From: Sesamum alatum
Taxonomy: Eukaryota; Streptophyta; Magnoliopsida; Lamiales; Pedaliaceae
DNA length: 64,000 nucleotides
Reading direction: 5' to 3'
Assembly: GCA_034509735.1 (NCBI GenBank)
Contig: JACGWO010000011.1
Span: forward strand, 10,945,866 to 11,009,865
Position numbers and translations under genes: made by a program. Shown here piece after piece: positions 34,065-45,188 of the stretch. Position 1 is the stretch's first letter; every line of letters starts with the position of its first letter. The notes under the pieces were generated by a model. The model made no database searches. It was not told the DNA's origin and worked only from the letters and a program-made list of their open reading frames with translations.

Positions 34065-34661
34065 TTTGGTATCAGAGCATGCTTTATCTCTGCCTTGATT
34101 TAAGCATGATGTTGGTTTCTTGGGAATTAAAGTTATATATATAAATTCTGCAATTGAAGTTGACATGTTTTTATTATGCTTCATAATATTTGTATGATGG
34201 GATTTATATACATTTAACGATTATGGATATTGAATCAAATTGATTCATGGAGTTTAATGCCTTGTGATCAGCATTTTCATTTATTAAAGACTAGCCATAA
34301 CATCTTTGATATATGTTTATGCTTTGATGATTCAAGATCGCATCTATAGTAAAAGGGCATTAATTGTGATTGATCATATGGTGTAATGAGATCATCCCAC
34401 AGGAACTTTGTTGCACTTGTATGATTAATCAGGATGAAATATTATGTTATGTTTCTTGATTTGCCCACAGGGATTGAGAAATGGTACGTAACTTGTAGTT
34501 TCATCATAAAGACATATGATCATTGAGTTAGGAATTTAGCCCACATGCAACTCTTGTTACTAATTCATATATTGCATGTTTTACATTGGTAATACATGGG
34601 TAAGTTTGTTGTCTCTATTTTGTGACATAAGCATGTATATCGTATTATAGTCTTTCAACCT

Positions 34662-35405
34662 ATGAATTTCTCTAATATGAAGTGTGATATTCCCGAATTA
34701 AGATGTGATAATTATAAAGTTTGGAAGGAGAGAATTTTTCTTCATTTGGGCTGGATGGACATTGATTATGCTATAAGGAAAGATGAACCAGCTCCCATTA
34801 CTGAAACTAGCAAACCGGATGAGGTTGATCTTTATGAAAGGTGGGAACGATCTAATTGCCTTAGTGTGATGTTCATAAAGACTAAAATCTCGGCTAGTAT
34901 TCGGGGGTTAGTTCATCATCATGATAATGTCCGTGAATTGCTGAAGGCCATAGATGATCAATTTGTGTCTTCAGAAGCACTAGCTAGCATCCTGATTATG
35001 AGATTTACTTCTAAAAAACTCACCAGTTTAAGTGGTGTGCGTGAGCACATTATGCAAATAAGGGACACTACGGCTCAATTAAAATCTCTTGAAGTTGATA
35101 TGTCTGAATCTTTCTTTGTGCACTACATTTTCAATACTTTACCATCTCAATATGTTCCTTTCAAAATCTCTTACAACAGCCATAAGGACAAATGGTCAAT
35201 TAATGAACTCATGACCATGTGTGTGCAAGAGGAGGGGAGATTATCTATGGAGGTTGAGGATAGCGTGCATATGCCTATACAAGGAAAGAATAATGATCAA
35301 GTCAAAGGAAAGGGGAAGGCAAAGGTACCTCCTCATGGTGAAATTAAGGAGTCCAAGTGTTTTTTTTTGGAAAAAGAAGGGACACATAAAGAAGAACTGC
35401 CCTAA
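34662..35405 (+). pseudogene. Copia B gag
   Basis: The 247-aa frame has the copia gag start (NYKVWKERIFLHLGWMDIDY), a UBN2-type helical middle (MRFTSKKLTSLSGVREHIMQ; FNTLPSQYVPFKISY) and a Lys-rich tail. At 35359-35367 a run of T shifts the frame, so the CCHC knuckle is read in the next frame as CFFWKKKGHIKKNC, with its second Cys replaced by Trp. Gag would form the virus-like particle. The frameshift makes this copy defective. Confidence 0.85.
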
Positions 35406-36640
35406 ATTCAAGATTTGGCTTGAAAAGAAAGGTAATCAACTTTCTTATGTTTGTTATGAATCCAATATGGTTGATTTTTGTCATAACACATGGTGGATTG
35501 ATTCTGGTTCTACAATCCATGTTACAAACTCTGTGCAGGGTTTGAAAAATCTAAGAAAGCCAGTGGAAAATGAACGTTACATCTATTCAGGCAACAAGAT
35601 GGGTTCATGTGTAAAGGCTATTGGGACATGTAGACTAGTTCTTAATATTGGCTTTGTATTAGTATTGGAAAAGACCTTTTATATTTCAAATTTCTCTAGA
35701 AATTTGATTTCAGTTTCAAGACTTGTACCTTATGGATATTCCTTTAATTTGGAGATGGTGTTACTTTGTTTTATAATACTCATCTTGTTGGGAAAGGTAC
35801 ACTGTCTAATGGTCTTTACCATATTAATTTGCAAAGTGATGCACTTTACACATTGAATGTTAATGATACTGCTGGCATTAAAATATGTGTATGAATGAGG
35901 ACTCCTTTATTTTTGTGGCACTGGAGATTGGGACACATCTCCATAGAGAGAATTAAGAAGTTAGTAAATGATGGAGTACTTAGTGCTCTAGATTTTACTG
36001 ATTTTGACACTTGTGTGGACTGCATTAAAGGCAAGCAGACAATGTGTCAAAGAAAAGTGCCAAGAGGTGTTCAAACTTATTGAAAATTATACATACGGAT
36101 ATTTGTTGTCCAGACATGGACTTATGTGGTAAAAGATACTTTATTACCTTTATTGATGACTACTCACGTTACATGTATCTCTACTTCCTTGAATATAAAG
36201 GCTGAAGCACTAGATGCTTTTAAGGATTTCAAGGCAGACGTAGAGAAATAATGTGGAAAACAAATCAAAATTGTGAGGTCAGATAGAGGTGGAGAGTACT
36301 TTGGTAGATATACTGAAGGTGGACAAACACCTTGTCCTTTTGTTAAGTTTCTGGCTGAGCAAGGTATTGTTGCTCAATATACCATGCCTGGTTTTCCGGA
36401 TCAGAATGGTGTAGCCGAAAGAAGAAACCGAACATTATTGGACATGGTGCGAAGCATGATGGCTAGCTCCAATCTTCCTAAGTTCTTATGGACTGAAGCT
36501 CTCAAAACGGCTGTATACGTATTAAATCGAGTTCCAACCAAAAGTGTCTGTAAGATGCCATTCGAGTTATTTAAAGGTTGGAAACCGAGTCTAAGGTATG
36601 TACACATTTGGGGATATCCGTCTGAAGTGAGAGTTTAAAA
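35370..36640 (+). pseudogene. Copia B protease and integrase region
   Basis: The protease shows WWIDSGSTIHVTN near 35492, the Asp-Ser-Gly active site of copia proteases. The integrase zinc-binding segment lies near 35910-36060 (WHWRLGHISIERI, CVDCIKGKQ: an HHCC finger). The catalytic core follows with a FITFIDDYSRYMYLY-like block near 36145 containing the first Asp, and [10 protein letters not shown] near 36280. [20 protein letters not shown] near 36390 supplies the later Asp and Glu. Stops near 35894 and 36082 and frame changes interrupt it. Confidence 0.8.
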
Positions 36641-36656
36641 TCCACAAGAAAAGAAG

Positions 36657-38481
36657 TTGGACCCAAAGACCATTAGTGGGCATTTCATTGGATATGTTGA
36701 AAGGTCTAAGAGATACATATTTTATTGTCCATCAAATAGCATTAGGATTGTGGAATCAAGGAATGCTAAGTTTCTTGAGGGTGACTTGATTAGTGGGAGT
36801 GATAAAAGATTGACTATAAGATCTGATGTCGATCATTCAAAACCTCAATCTTCCACTTCAAATAATGGATTGATTGTTGTAGTTCACAACACTCCTGCAG
36901 TTCAAACGCGTATTGAACAACCAATCCAGATAGTTCCACAATTTGATGATCATGAACCAGTAAATCCGGTTGTTCCACATATACCAAAAAATGTAGAACA
37001 ACCAGTTGAACAACAAGCTCCTCCGGAGAACGTTGATGCAACATTAAGAAGATCTACTCGAATAAAAAGATTAGCAATTCCTAGTGACTATATAGTATAT
37101 CTACAAGAGTCCGAGTATAACATTAGAGCGGAAAATGATCCTGAAACATTTTCACAAGCCATGCAAAGTAAGGAATCCAATTTGTGGTATGACGCTATGA
37201 AAGAGGAGATGAATTCCATGGCATCAAATGAAGTCTGGGATCTTGTCGAGTTGCCTGATGGTTTTAAAGCCATAGAGTGTAAGTGGGTCTTTAAAACAAA
37301 GAAGGACTCATTAGGCAACATCGAAAGACATAAAGAAAAACTTATAGCTAAGGGATTCACTCAAAGGGAATAAATCGATTATATGGAGACCTTTTCTCCT
37401 GTATCTAAGAAAGATTCACTTCGTATTATTATGGTGTTGGGTGCCTATTTTGATATTGATTTGCATGAAATGGACGTGAAAATGGCATTTTTGGATGGTG
37501 AACTAGAGGAAGAGGTTTACATGAAATAACTTGAAGGATTCTCCTCTGGTAACGGTGAGCACTTGGTATGCAAGCTTAAGAAATCCATATATGGTCTAAA
37601 ACAAGCTTCCCGTAAGTGGTACTTAAAATTCATGATGCTATCCCTTCATTTGGATTTGTAGAGAATATCATGATCAATGTATATACCAGAAGGTTAATTG
37701 GAGTAAAACTTGTTTTCTTGTACTTTATGTGGATGATATTTTACTTGCTACCAATGACAATGGTATGCTATATGAGGTGAAACAATTTCTTTCTAAGAAT
37801 TTTGAGATGAAAGATATGGGTGAGGCATCATATGTTATTGGCATCAAGATTCATAGGGATAGATCTCGATGCATTTTGGGATTGTCTCAAGAAACCTATA
37901 TCAATAAGGTCTTAGAAAGATTTTGGATGAAAGATTGTTCACCTAGTGTAGCTCCCATTGTGAAGGGTGATAAGCTACATTTGGACCAATGCCCAATGAA
38001 TGACCTCGAACGGGAACAAATGAAGGATATCCCATATGTTTCTGCTATTGGAAGCCTTATGTATGTTCAAGTCTGTACAAGACCTAACATCGCATTTTCC
38101 GTAGGGATGTTGGGAAGATATCAGAGTAATCCGGGTTTGGACTACTGAAGGGCTGCAAAGAAAGTCATAAGGTATCTTCAGAGGAAGGACTACATGCTTA
38201 TGTATAGACGAACTGAAAATCTAGAAGTTGTTGGGTACTCAGATTCAGACTTCACTGGTTGCGTTGATCTAAGAAAATCAATATCTGGTTATATCTTTAT
38301 GTTTGCTAGTGGAGCTGTATCATGGAGGAGTGCAAAACAGACTTTGATTGCCTCTTCCACTATGGAAGCTGAGTTCGTGTCTTGTTCTGAGGCAACTTCA
38401 AACGGTGTGTGGTTGAAGAGTTTCATATCCAGACTTAGAATAATGGATTCGATCTCTAAGCCATTAAGAAATATATTGTGA
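36657..38481 (+). pseudogene. Copia B reverse transcriptase and RNase H
   Basis: The integrase C-terminal GKxxP-like linker (36657-37060) leads into RT. EVWDLVELPDGFKAIECKWV lies near 37230, KLIAKGFTQ near 37345 followed by a stop at 37371, MDVKMAFLDGELEEEVYM near 37470 followed by TAA at 37527, and [13 protein letters not shown] near 37585. YVDDILLATND near 37720 carries the intact metal-binding aspartates. RNase H follows near 38220-38420 (YSDSDFTGCVDLRKSISGY; LIASSTMEAEFVSCSEA). At least four stops or frame changes disrupt it. Confidence 0.85.
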
Positions 38482-38964
38482 TAATTCAGCTGTTGTCTTT
38501 ATGGGTAAGAATAACAAGAGTGAAAGTCGAAGTAAACACATCGATATTAAGTATTTATCCATAAGGGAATGTGTTAATGAAGGGAAAGTGGTCATTGACT
38601 AAAGGCATGCCACTAAAGAATTTTAAGGATCATGTAGCTAGAATGGGAATAGGTCCCATGATGTGATTGTATTGTGATACAATTGTTATGTTTAATAAAA
38701 CTCTTGTTCAGTTGTTGTATTTTCTCACTTCAGTTGTGCACATTTTAATTTGAGAAAACAATATTGTTTAGGGATCCTAAATAAACATATGGCTTATTTT
38801 ATTAAGTTGTGTTACCGTGGGTGAGAAATATAGTGCATTACGATACATGAAAGATACTACTTAATTATAGAGGACATGTCGCCATGATTCATGTATTTTA
38901 TTTCTTATTTGGACCCCATTCAGATGAAAATTTGATTATTAGATAGGTGGACCAAGTGGGCGAA

Positions 38965-39609
38965 TGTTGGACAAAACGTTCTGACATGTTGTTTTGTAGT
39001 AAGAGCAGACATGTGATAAGCAGTGGCCACGGCTTATCACATGACCGATTCTGTTCAGTGTATTTCTAATAACCTGTGGCTACGGCTTATCAGAAATGTA
39101 TTTCTGTCGCCCACTATAGAAACAAGTATGACTTAAGCCGTGCCCACGACTTATCTCTGCATGGCAGTTTTTCTGATGTGGTCCATTATCTAACTCAAGT
39201 AACTTCCGGTAACCGCCGTTTAAAAACGCATGATACTTTTTGTTATGGGATAAGGTATCATAAAACATTGGTTTTTGCTGGAGTTTTCCTTTGAGAACTT
39301 GATCAAGAGGCTTGAGTCCCCTGAAATACTGCGATCATAAGAAAACACGTCATCGAGTTGATTGCACTAGATTTCAGAAGAATCCTACATTAATTTCCTG
39401 CAGTCTTCCGGATTTCATTATAGACTTGCATTTGAATCAATAACTGGAGGTAATTATCCTAAATTATTCGCTTCCGCACTCAATAATAACATGTATATGG
39501 TGTAATTTATACATATATGTTAGATATAAATTTTGCCAGCAATTATGTTGGATTATGTTAATTTCATGGATTCATGTTTAGATTATAGCCTATGTTTGTT
39601 ATGCTTACA
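38965..39609 (+). repeat. 3' LTR of copia B
   Basis: This 645-bp copy of 33410-34064 has many substitutions and small indels, including AAAACG for AAATTG near the start and AGCAGTGG for AGCTGTGG. Confidence 0.92.
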
Positions 39610-39631
39610 GCATGATTATCGAATATCTTCA
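39610..39631 (-). repeat. 3' LTR of copia A, remaining 22 bp including copia B target duplication
   Basis: The sequence after copia B, GCATGATTATCGAATATCTTCA, matches CCATGATCAACGAATATCTTCA of the uninterrupted LTR at 45167-45188. GCATG (39610-39614) is the duplicated target of CCATG (33405-33409), with one mismatch. Confidence 0.9.
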
Positions 39632-39639
39632 TAGCTCCC

Positions 39640-41400
39640 CCACTAGTGGGACCAAGGACCAACGAGACCAAGGCCAACTTGGACGTGAAGGAAGCAAAGA
39701 GACCAACCCCAAGAGCTTTAGTGAATATATCAGCCAACTGTTCAGAGCTTCGGACATGGGACGGAGAGACGAAACCCTCCTTATATGTATTGCGAATGAC
39801 ATGACAGTCTATCTCAATGTGTTTCGTCCTCTCGTGAAACACAGGGTTCTCCATAATATGTAAAGCTGCTTGATTATCACAATAGAGTGCAAGAGGAAGG
39901 GTAACCGGAATACCAAAGTCACCAAGCAGAAAGGAAATCCAACGAAGCTCACAAACCGTAGCAGCCATGCTTTGGTATTCTGTTTCTGTGGTGGAACGAG
40001 ATACTGTCGTTTGCTTATTTTTCTTCCATGAGATGAGGGAAGAGCCAAGGAAGACACAAAACCCAGTCAATGATCTAAGAGAGTCAGTACATGCAACCCA
40101 ATCTGCATTGTAGTACCCTTGAAGAACAAGTGAGTTGTCGGACGGAAGAAAAAGCCCTTTCGAAGGGCACCCCTTGAGATATCTCACCACATGAAGGGCT
40201 GCCTTCCAATGTTCCTCACATGGACGTGTGAGAATCTGACTCAGCTTCTGTACATAGAAGGAGATATTAGGTCGAGTAAATCCAAGGTAAAGAAGCCTCC
40301 CAACCAACCTACGATAAGAATTCGGATCAGGGAGTAAGCTTCCGCAGTCACCAGAAAGTTTGAGTCCATGCGGGAAGGGAGTGGAGGCACCTTTCGCATG
40401 AAGCAGGCCAGTGTCGCGAATTATATCCATGATGAATTTCGTTTGCGCAACATATATGTCATCGGTGTTGTGAGCAATTTCGAGCCCGACAAATAATGAA
40501 CTTCACCAATGCCCTTGATGGTGAAGAGAGCATGAAGATACTACTTGACAGATTGAATTAGAGACAAAGAAGGCCCGATGACCAACACATCATCCACTTA
40601 AACGACTAAGAATAAAGGGCGTTCATTAGTAGGCTTAGTGAATAAGCAGAAATCATGTGACGACTGAGTGAAGCCAAAGTCAGATAATTTCGATGTAAAT
40701 TCCAGATTCCACTGCCTCGACGCCTGCTTGAGACCATACAAAGAACATTCCAGTTTACAGACCAAGCCCGGTGGAATAGAGGACCCCTCAAGAGGCGTCA
40801 TATAGATATCTTCGTCTAAATATCCATGTAGAAATGCGTTGTTGATGTCCAACTGATGGATTGGCCAACTATAAGACAAGGCAAAAATCAAGAAAAATCA
40901 GACAGTAATAGGTTTAGCTACAGGCGAGAAGTTATCCCTGTAGTCAATACCTTCAATTTAATGATAACCGTTTGTGAGCAACCTCGCCTTGTAGTTGTCC
41001 ATTGAACTGTCTGGCTTAAGCTTGAGTTTATACACTCATTTGCACCCTATAGGTCTCTTCCCCTCCAGCAAAGAAGTCATTGACCAGGTATGGTTCGCGT
41101 TTAATACTGCAAGCTCAGCATCCATAGCAACCCGCCATTCTGAATGCTTGTAAGCCTCCTCAAAAGACCGTGGTTCCTGCATCAATGACAAAGAGGCCAC
41201 AAAAGTAGTATATGTATGGTTAAAGGTATGAATGAGTGCAGGATTAGTGGTGTGGCTGACAAAATCATCGAGCCATCCTGGTTTGTGGGTGACTCGAAGA
41301 GACCGATGGGGCAATGGAGCTGGTGAGTGTGTGATAGGTAAGAACTAAGAAGTAGAAAAAGGAGGTGAAGATGATGTGGAAGCACTATGGTCAATGGTGT
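39640..41400 (-). pseudogene. Copia A reverse transcriptase and RNase H
   Basis: Minus-strand RT begins near 41314 (SFEEAYKHSEWRVAMDAELA). LDINNAFLHGYLDEDIYM lies near 40850, and [13 protein letters not shown] near 40735. The YVDD position near 40590 reads *VDDVLV because the Tyr codon is TAA. A further frame (40430-39564) carries YRRLVGRLLYLGFTRPNISF, YYNADWVACTDSLRSLTGF (RNase H Asp), STTETEYQSMAATVCELRW (Glu) and HIEIDCHVIRNT near the end. This is the usual copia order. The start of RT is separated from integrase by a later insertion at about 41486-41990. Confidence 0.85.
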
Positions 41401-41485
41401 GGAAAGGAGTAGGGTCAGCTAAACCTGGAAGCTGGGTTGACTGTGTGGGACTATCAAATTCATGGTCAGACATGGGAACAAGTAA

Positions 41486-41990
41486 TGGGAGTTGAACACC
41501 TTATTTTGGCTAATTGTTTACTTCTTTCTATTTAGTTCTAATTGTACAAAGCTAGGCTTACATGATACAACACAACCCTCAGAGCAATTGGTACATAGGA
41601 GGTACGTCTCTTATCATCCTACTTTTGGAAAACTGTCTCTTTTTGTCAATTCTGTGCAGGTTAAACAACATTTGAGACATACTGATCAAAGTCATCATTT
41701 TGACAAGCTTGATAATAGAGAAATTAGGTTTAGGAATTCTTTTTGTAAGGGAGTAGTACTCCTCATTTATGCGTTTTACATACTACTGTAAGGGAGTAGT
41801 ACTCCTTATTTATGCTTTCCTGTTCAAAATGTGTAAGGGAGTAGTACTCCTTGTTTACTGCTTTGTAGAAGATACTAGGGAGTCAGTACTCCCCGTTGTA
41901 ATTTTGCTCCTTTTTGGGTTGTTAATATAGAAGGGACGGGGACCCCGAAAAGTTTCCCCCACCTCTGGGTGGTTTAATTAAAAAAAAAAG
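41486..41990 (+). mobile_element. Short 5'-truncated poly(A)-tailed retroelement in copia A
   Basis: A roughly 500-bp plus-strand insert separates copia A integrase from RT. It ends with 'ctctgggtggtttaattaaa' running into an A10 tail (41980-41989). It is bracketed by AAGTAATGGGAG (left, about 41479-41490) and AAGTAAGGGACAG (right, from about 41989), a probable imperfect target duplication. The 3' part has four related units of GGGAGTAGTACTCCT at about 41750, 41793, 41838 and 41880. These features suggest a LINE or SINE 3' end; no RT is encoded. Confidence 0.6.
41747..41897. repeat. GTAAGGGAGTAGTACTCCT repeat cluster
   Basis: Three near-identical and one diverged unit occur at intervals of about 42-46 bp. 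The core GGAGTAGTACTCC is itself a palindrome, so each unit can form a small hairpin. Confidence 0.85.
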
Positions 41991-42900
41991 TAAGGGACAG
42001 GATGTCGAAGACTGATTGCTCTCTCTAATAGGAAAATTATCTTTATGGAAAACCACATCTCTAGAGGTGAGTGTTTGATGTGTATCAAGATTATATAGTT
42101 TGTATGCTTTCTTGTGGATTGCATACCCAATCAAGACGCATCTATGTGTCCTCTTTTAGAATTTGGATTGTTGAGGATCCAAGACTATGGAAAAACACAA
42201 GCACCCGAAGGTCCATAAGTGAGAATAAAACGGTTCTTGTCAAACAAAAGCTGAAAGGGAGTTTTCCAGTTTAATTGTTGGGAAGGGGTTCTATTAATCA
42301 AATAAGTGGCAGTTAATATGGAGTCCCCCCAAATTTTTTTTTGGCAAAGATGCTTGGAACATGATGGCTCTAACCACACTAAGAAGGTTCCTATGCTTCC
42401 TCAAAGCTCTACTATTTTGTTGGGGGTTATGGGCACATGAAGTTTGATGAATAATGCCAAGAGATTAGAATAACGGGAAGCATTCAGAATTGACAAACTC
42501 AGTGTCGTTGCCAGTATGGACAGACTTAATCTTGATTTCGAATTGTGTGTGCACCATTGGCAAAAGTAAGATATGTTTGGTTCTTGTGCTTTAGTAAGTA
42601 GGTCCAAAATGCACGACTATGGTCATCCACTATCGTAATAACATAAGTGCATCTCGAGATAGTGTATTCTTTGTAAGGCCCCCACAAGTCAATGTGTAAC
42701 AGATCAAAATTTTTGGATGCATAAGCATCACTTAGAAGAAAATGAGTACGAGATTGTTTAGCAAATGGATAGATTATAAAAGGAGTTTTCTAAACGACTT
42801 CTAGTTTCTTGTATACTGGTATATGCTATAAAGCTTGTATGGAGGCATGTCCAAGCCTTTGATGCCATACAGAGTTATTACATTGACTCAAATCAGAATT
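41991..42900 (-). pseudogene. Copia A integrase relic
   Basis: The minus strand near 42379-42185 reads [18 protein letters not shown] and [11 protein letters not shown], the C-terminal part of the copia integrase core. GYAIHKKAYKLYNLDTHQTL followed by SRDVVFHKDNFPI near 42130-42000 is the integrase C-terminal domain. Upstream similarity to about 42900 is scattered over frames with stops. The HHCC finger is not clearly readable. This copy is inactive. Confidence 0.75.
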
Positions 42901-43010
42901 AGATACTAAAAATGAGGCAAATAATGTAGAAATATAGGAGCAACATGTTTCAGAATGTAAAGTTTCTTGTTGAGGTGTCTTGCTGCTAATGTTCTCTTAT
43001 AAGCCTGGGC

Positions 43011-43343
43011 CTACAAAAGGCAAGCAGACTGAGTGAAGACAGCAAGAATGGAGTTGGATTCAGTGAATTGGCTAACAGAGATAAGATTCACTACAAAGTC
43101 AGGAATGTGAAGTACATGATCAAGAGTAATGTGATTAGATATTTTGACTGCCCCAACATTAAGAACTGGTTTGTGTGAGCCATCAGGTAAGCATACGGAT
43201 TGATTGTGTGTGGGTTTATTGTATGAGATAAACAAAGAAATGTCAACACATACATGATTTGTGGCCCCTGTATCAATGATCCAAGAACGTAAATCTAAGG
43301 AGGAAGGATTAGAAGTATTACCATAAGGGTTGTTTCCAGCCAC
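43011..43343 (-). pseudogene. Copia A protease relic
   Basis: The 110-aa minus-strand frame contains LRSWIIDTGATNHV, the Asp-Thr-Gly active site of copia aspartic proteases. SVCLPDGSHKPVLNVGAVKI and LDHVLHIPDFVVNLISVSQF follow, the conserved segments leading to integrase. The start of this frame repeats the end of the gag frame lying about 350 bp away, described as a separate repeat. Confidence 0.85.
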
Positions 43344-43676
43344 GGGTTCCCCTATAACATAAGCGCTCTTGGGTGGAGTGGGCCATCATTCGCCAGGTCT
43401 TTGAGTGCCCGTCGTACCACATGGTTGGTGCACTAGGCTAATCCGAGACTTGACTTTTCGGATTTGGAACCTGTGCCGCGCTTGGTCTGCTAGCTCTTAG
43501 TGGCTATACGTCCGGTCATGTGTGGTATGCTCGCGATTCATACAAATGGAACGCATCGCGTACTATAACCTTCCCTTTATGGGCTGGGCCATTCCATCAA
43601 ATCTTTGAGAAGGAGCCCGTACCAATGATCCAAGAACGTAAATCTAAGGAGGAAGGATTGAAAGCATTACCTGCAA
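43271..43676. repeat. Segmental duplication flanking a 290-bp foreign segment in copia A
   Basis: About 50 bp at 43273-43323 ('aatgatccaagaacgtaaat' and 'ctaaggaggaaggatt') recurs at 43623-43673 with few changes. Between them lies a GC-richer block whose two ends are also related: GGGCCATCATTCGCCAGGTCTTTGAG near 43380 and GGGCCATTCCATCAAATCTTTGAG near 43585. It duplicates the protease start SSLDLRSWII, once with DTGAT and once ending GTGS. Confidence 0.75.
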
Positions 43677-44743
43677 ACTGTTCATCACATTCAACATAGT
43701 TTGCATAAGCGGTGATTGGATCAGAGGTTGTACTATTACGCTTCACAATTTTCAACAGCTCCGTCATGTTACTTTGACCCGCAGTAGACGTATCCCCTTT
43801 CTCATTAACATTCACCACAAAAGACCTCCTTGCAAATCCTTTCTTCATTTGGTCTGAAATAGTTTTGTACCAATCCAGAACTCCGTACAGATTGAAACAT
43901 GTATCCTTCAAGCGTCCAACTTTCTTGCAATTTTCACACGTTAGAGCCTTCTTGTCAATGTAAGGCTTCTTCCTTCCCACTGGTTTTGCATTTAACTCCT
44001 TTATGTTATCCTTCAAAGCTACTTGATAAGCTATGTTGTTTCCTGAGTCCAGCTGAGCCACATGAACCGCTGTCTATTTCTCAATTCTCATCAGCATAGC
44101 ATATACTTTCTGGACATCCGACAAAGGATCAAGCATGATAATCGGCTACGCTCAGACTCGTAACTCTCATGTAGTCCCATCAAGAACTGCATAACATGAT
44201 GAGACTTAGTTCGATCAGAGATAGTCTTGTTCAAGTCACACATACATCCACCACACAAACACTGCGGCAAAGGCTCCAAACACATGACTTCATCCCATAG
44301 TTCCTTAAATTTGGAGAAATAACTTGTAATAGACATATCACCTTACGAGATTGAAGCAATTTCTTGCTTTATTCATAGAGCATTGGACCATCGCTCTATC
44401 CAAATCTAGCATATAGATCCAACCATTTCACGATCTCCTTCAGAATTAAATTTCAGATCCTTGAAGTAATTATGAGATCTATTCGCTTCCATCTAATTAA
44501 GCTCTCTATACTAACTGCCGGTCGTGGAAGGCTTTCGTCAACAAATTCGAGTTTGAGTTTCACACCTAGAGAAACGTACACTGTTCTACTCCAGAGCAGA
44601 AAATTTGTGCTTCCTTCCAGAGGCGCGGAGGTGAGCACCATGCTTGGGTGATTTGATAGATGTAGATAGAAAACATCTTTTTCCAGTTGAGACTCAACTT
44701 CAGGTTCCTTCTCAACTCGTGTTTCGAATTCTTCAGTTGCCAT
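43597..44743 (-). pseudogene. Copia A gag
   Basis: Starting at ATG 44743, the minus strand reads the copia gag N-terminus (VLTSAPLEGSTNFLLWSRTV). Further frames carry YFSKFKELWDEV near 44320 and HVMQFLMGLHESYESERS near 44195. A CCHC-like knuckle, CENCKKVGRLKDTC, lies near 43940 with the expected His replaced by Arg. Stops and frameshifts separate these pieces. Order and spacing fit the copia Gag family. Confidence 0.8.
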
Positions 44744-44846
44744 AAGTGTAGCGCAAGATCACACCACAATAACAGTAAACTTCGAATAGGAATGGTAGAA
44801 GAGCGGTGGATATGCAGAGACCTTCACAAGGAAGGCTATGATACCA

Positions 44847-45188
44847 TGTCAAATTCGTGGATCGAATTGAAGATTTCTGGAATTGGATTCATGATTTAGG
44901 ATTTTTCTCTATAAAGAAAATTCTGAATTTTCATCTATGTGCAAAGGAAGGAAAGTGCTCCTTAAATACAAGTGAAAGCCAACTAATAACCGCCTAACCA
45001 ATCTGTACATGTGGACCTATCAACACGTGAATAAATGAGTAAGCGTGCTAACTAACTAAGAAATAAGCCAGAGAATTAAAAAGCGTGTTTCCAAATAACG
45101 CGATCTCAAAACCCGTGTATGCCTTTCCCAAAAACTCATCCTACATTAATGGGAAACTGAGATGCTCCATGATCAACGAATATCTTCA
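44847..45188 (-). repeat. 5' LTR of copia A
   Basis: This 342-bp uninterrupted LTR bears the original sequence across the copia B insertion site (CTCCATGATCAACGAATATC near 45163-45182). On the minus strand it is directly followed by the primer-binding site at 44846-44835. Confidence 0.9.

Larger units (their letters stand above)
33410..39609 (+). mobile_element. Ty1/copia element B (plus strand), nested in the LTR of copia A
   Basis: The 5' LTR (33410-34064) and 3' LTR (38965-39609) both begin TGTTGGACAAA and end ATGCTTACA. The primer-binding site TGGTATCAGAGC (34067-34078) matches initiator tRNA-Met. A purine-rich tract (AAGTGGGCGAA, 38954-38964) precedes the 3' LTR. It is flanked by CCATG and GCATG. 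The interior carries gag, protease, integrase, RT and RNase H in copia order, with several stops and frameshifts. The YVDD motif of RT is intact. LTRs differ at about a tenth of positions in the part I compared by eye. Confidence 0.92.
33067..45188 (-). mobile_element. Ty1/copia element A (minus strand), host of nested insertions
   Basis: Its 5' LTR is 44847-45188. The 3' LTR is 33067-33409 plus 39615-39631, split by copia B. The primer-binding site on the minus strand is TGGTATCATAGC (44846-44835), directly after the LTR end ...TTTGACA. A purine-rich tract (GTGGGGGAGCTA) precedes the 3' LTR start TGAAGATATTCG. Gag, protease, integrase, RT and RNase H follow in copia order from 44743 to about 39640, all broken. 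Flanking duplication is not obvious (GGAGA against CAGCT). LTR copies differ visibly, so the insertion is old. Confidence 0.85.
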
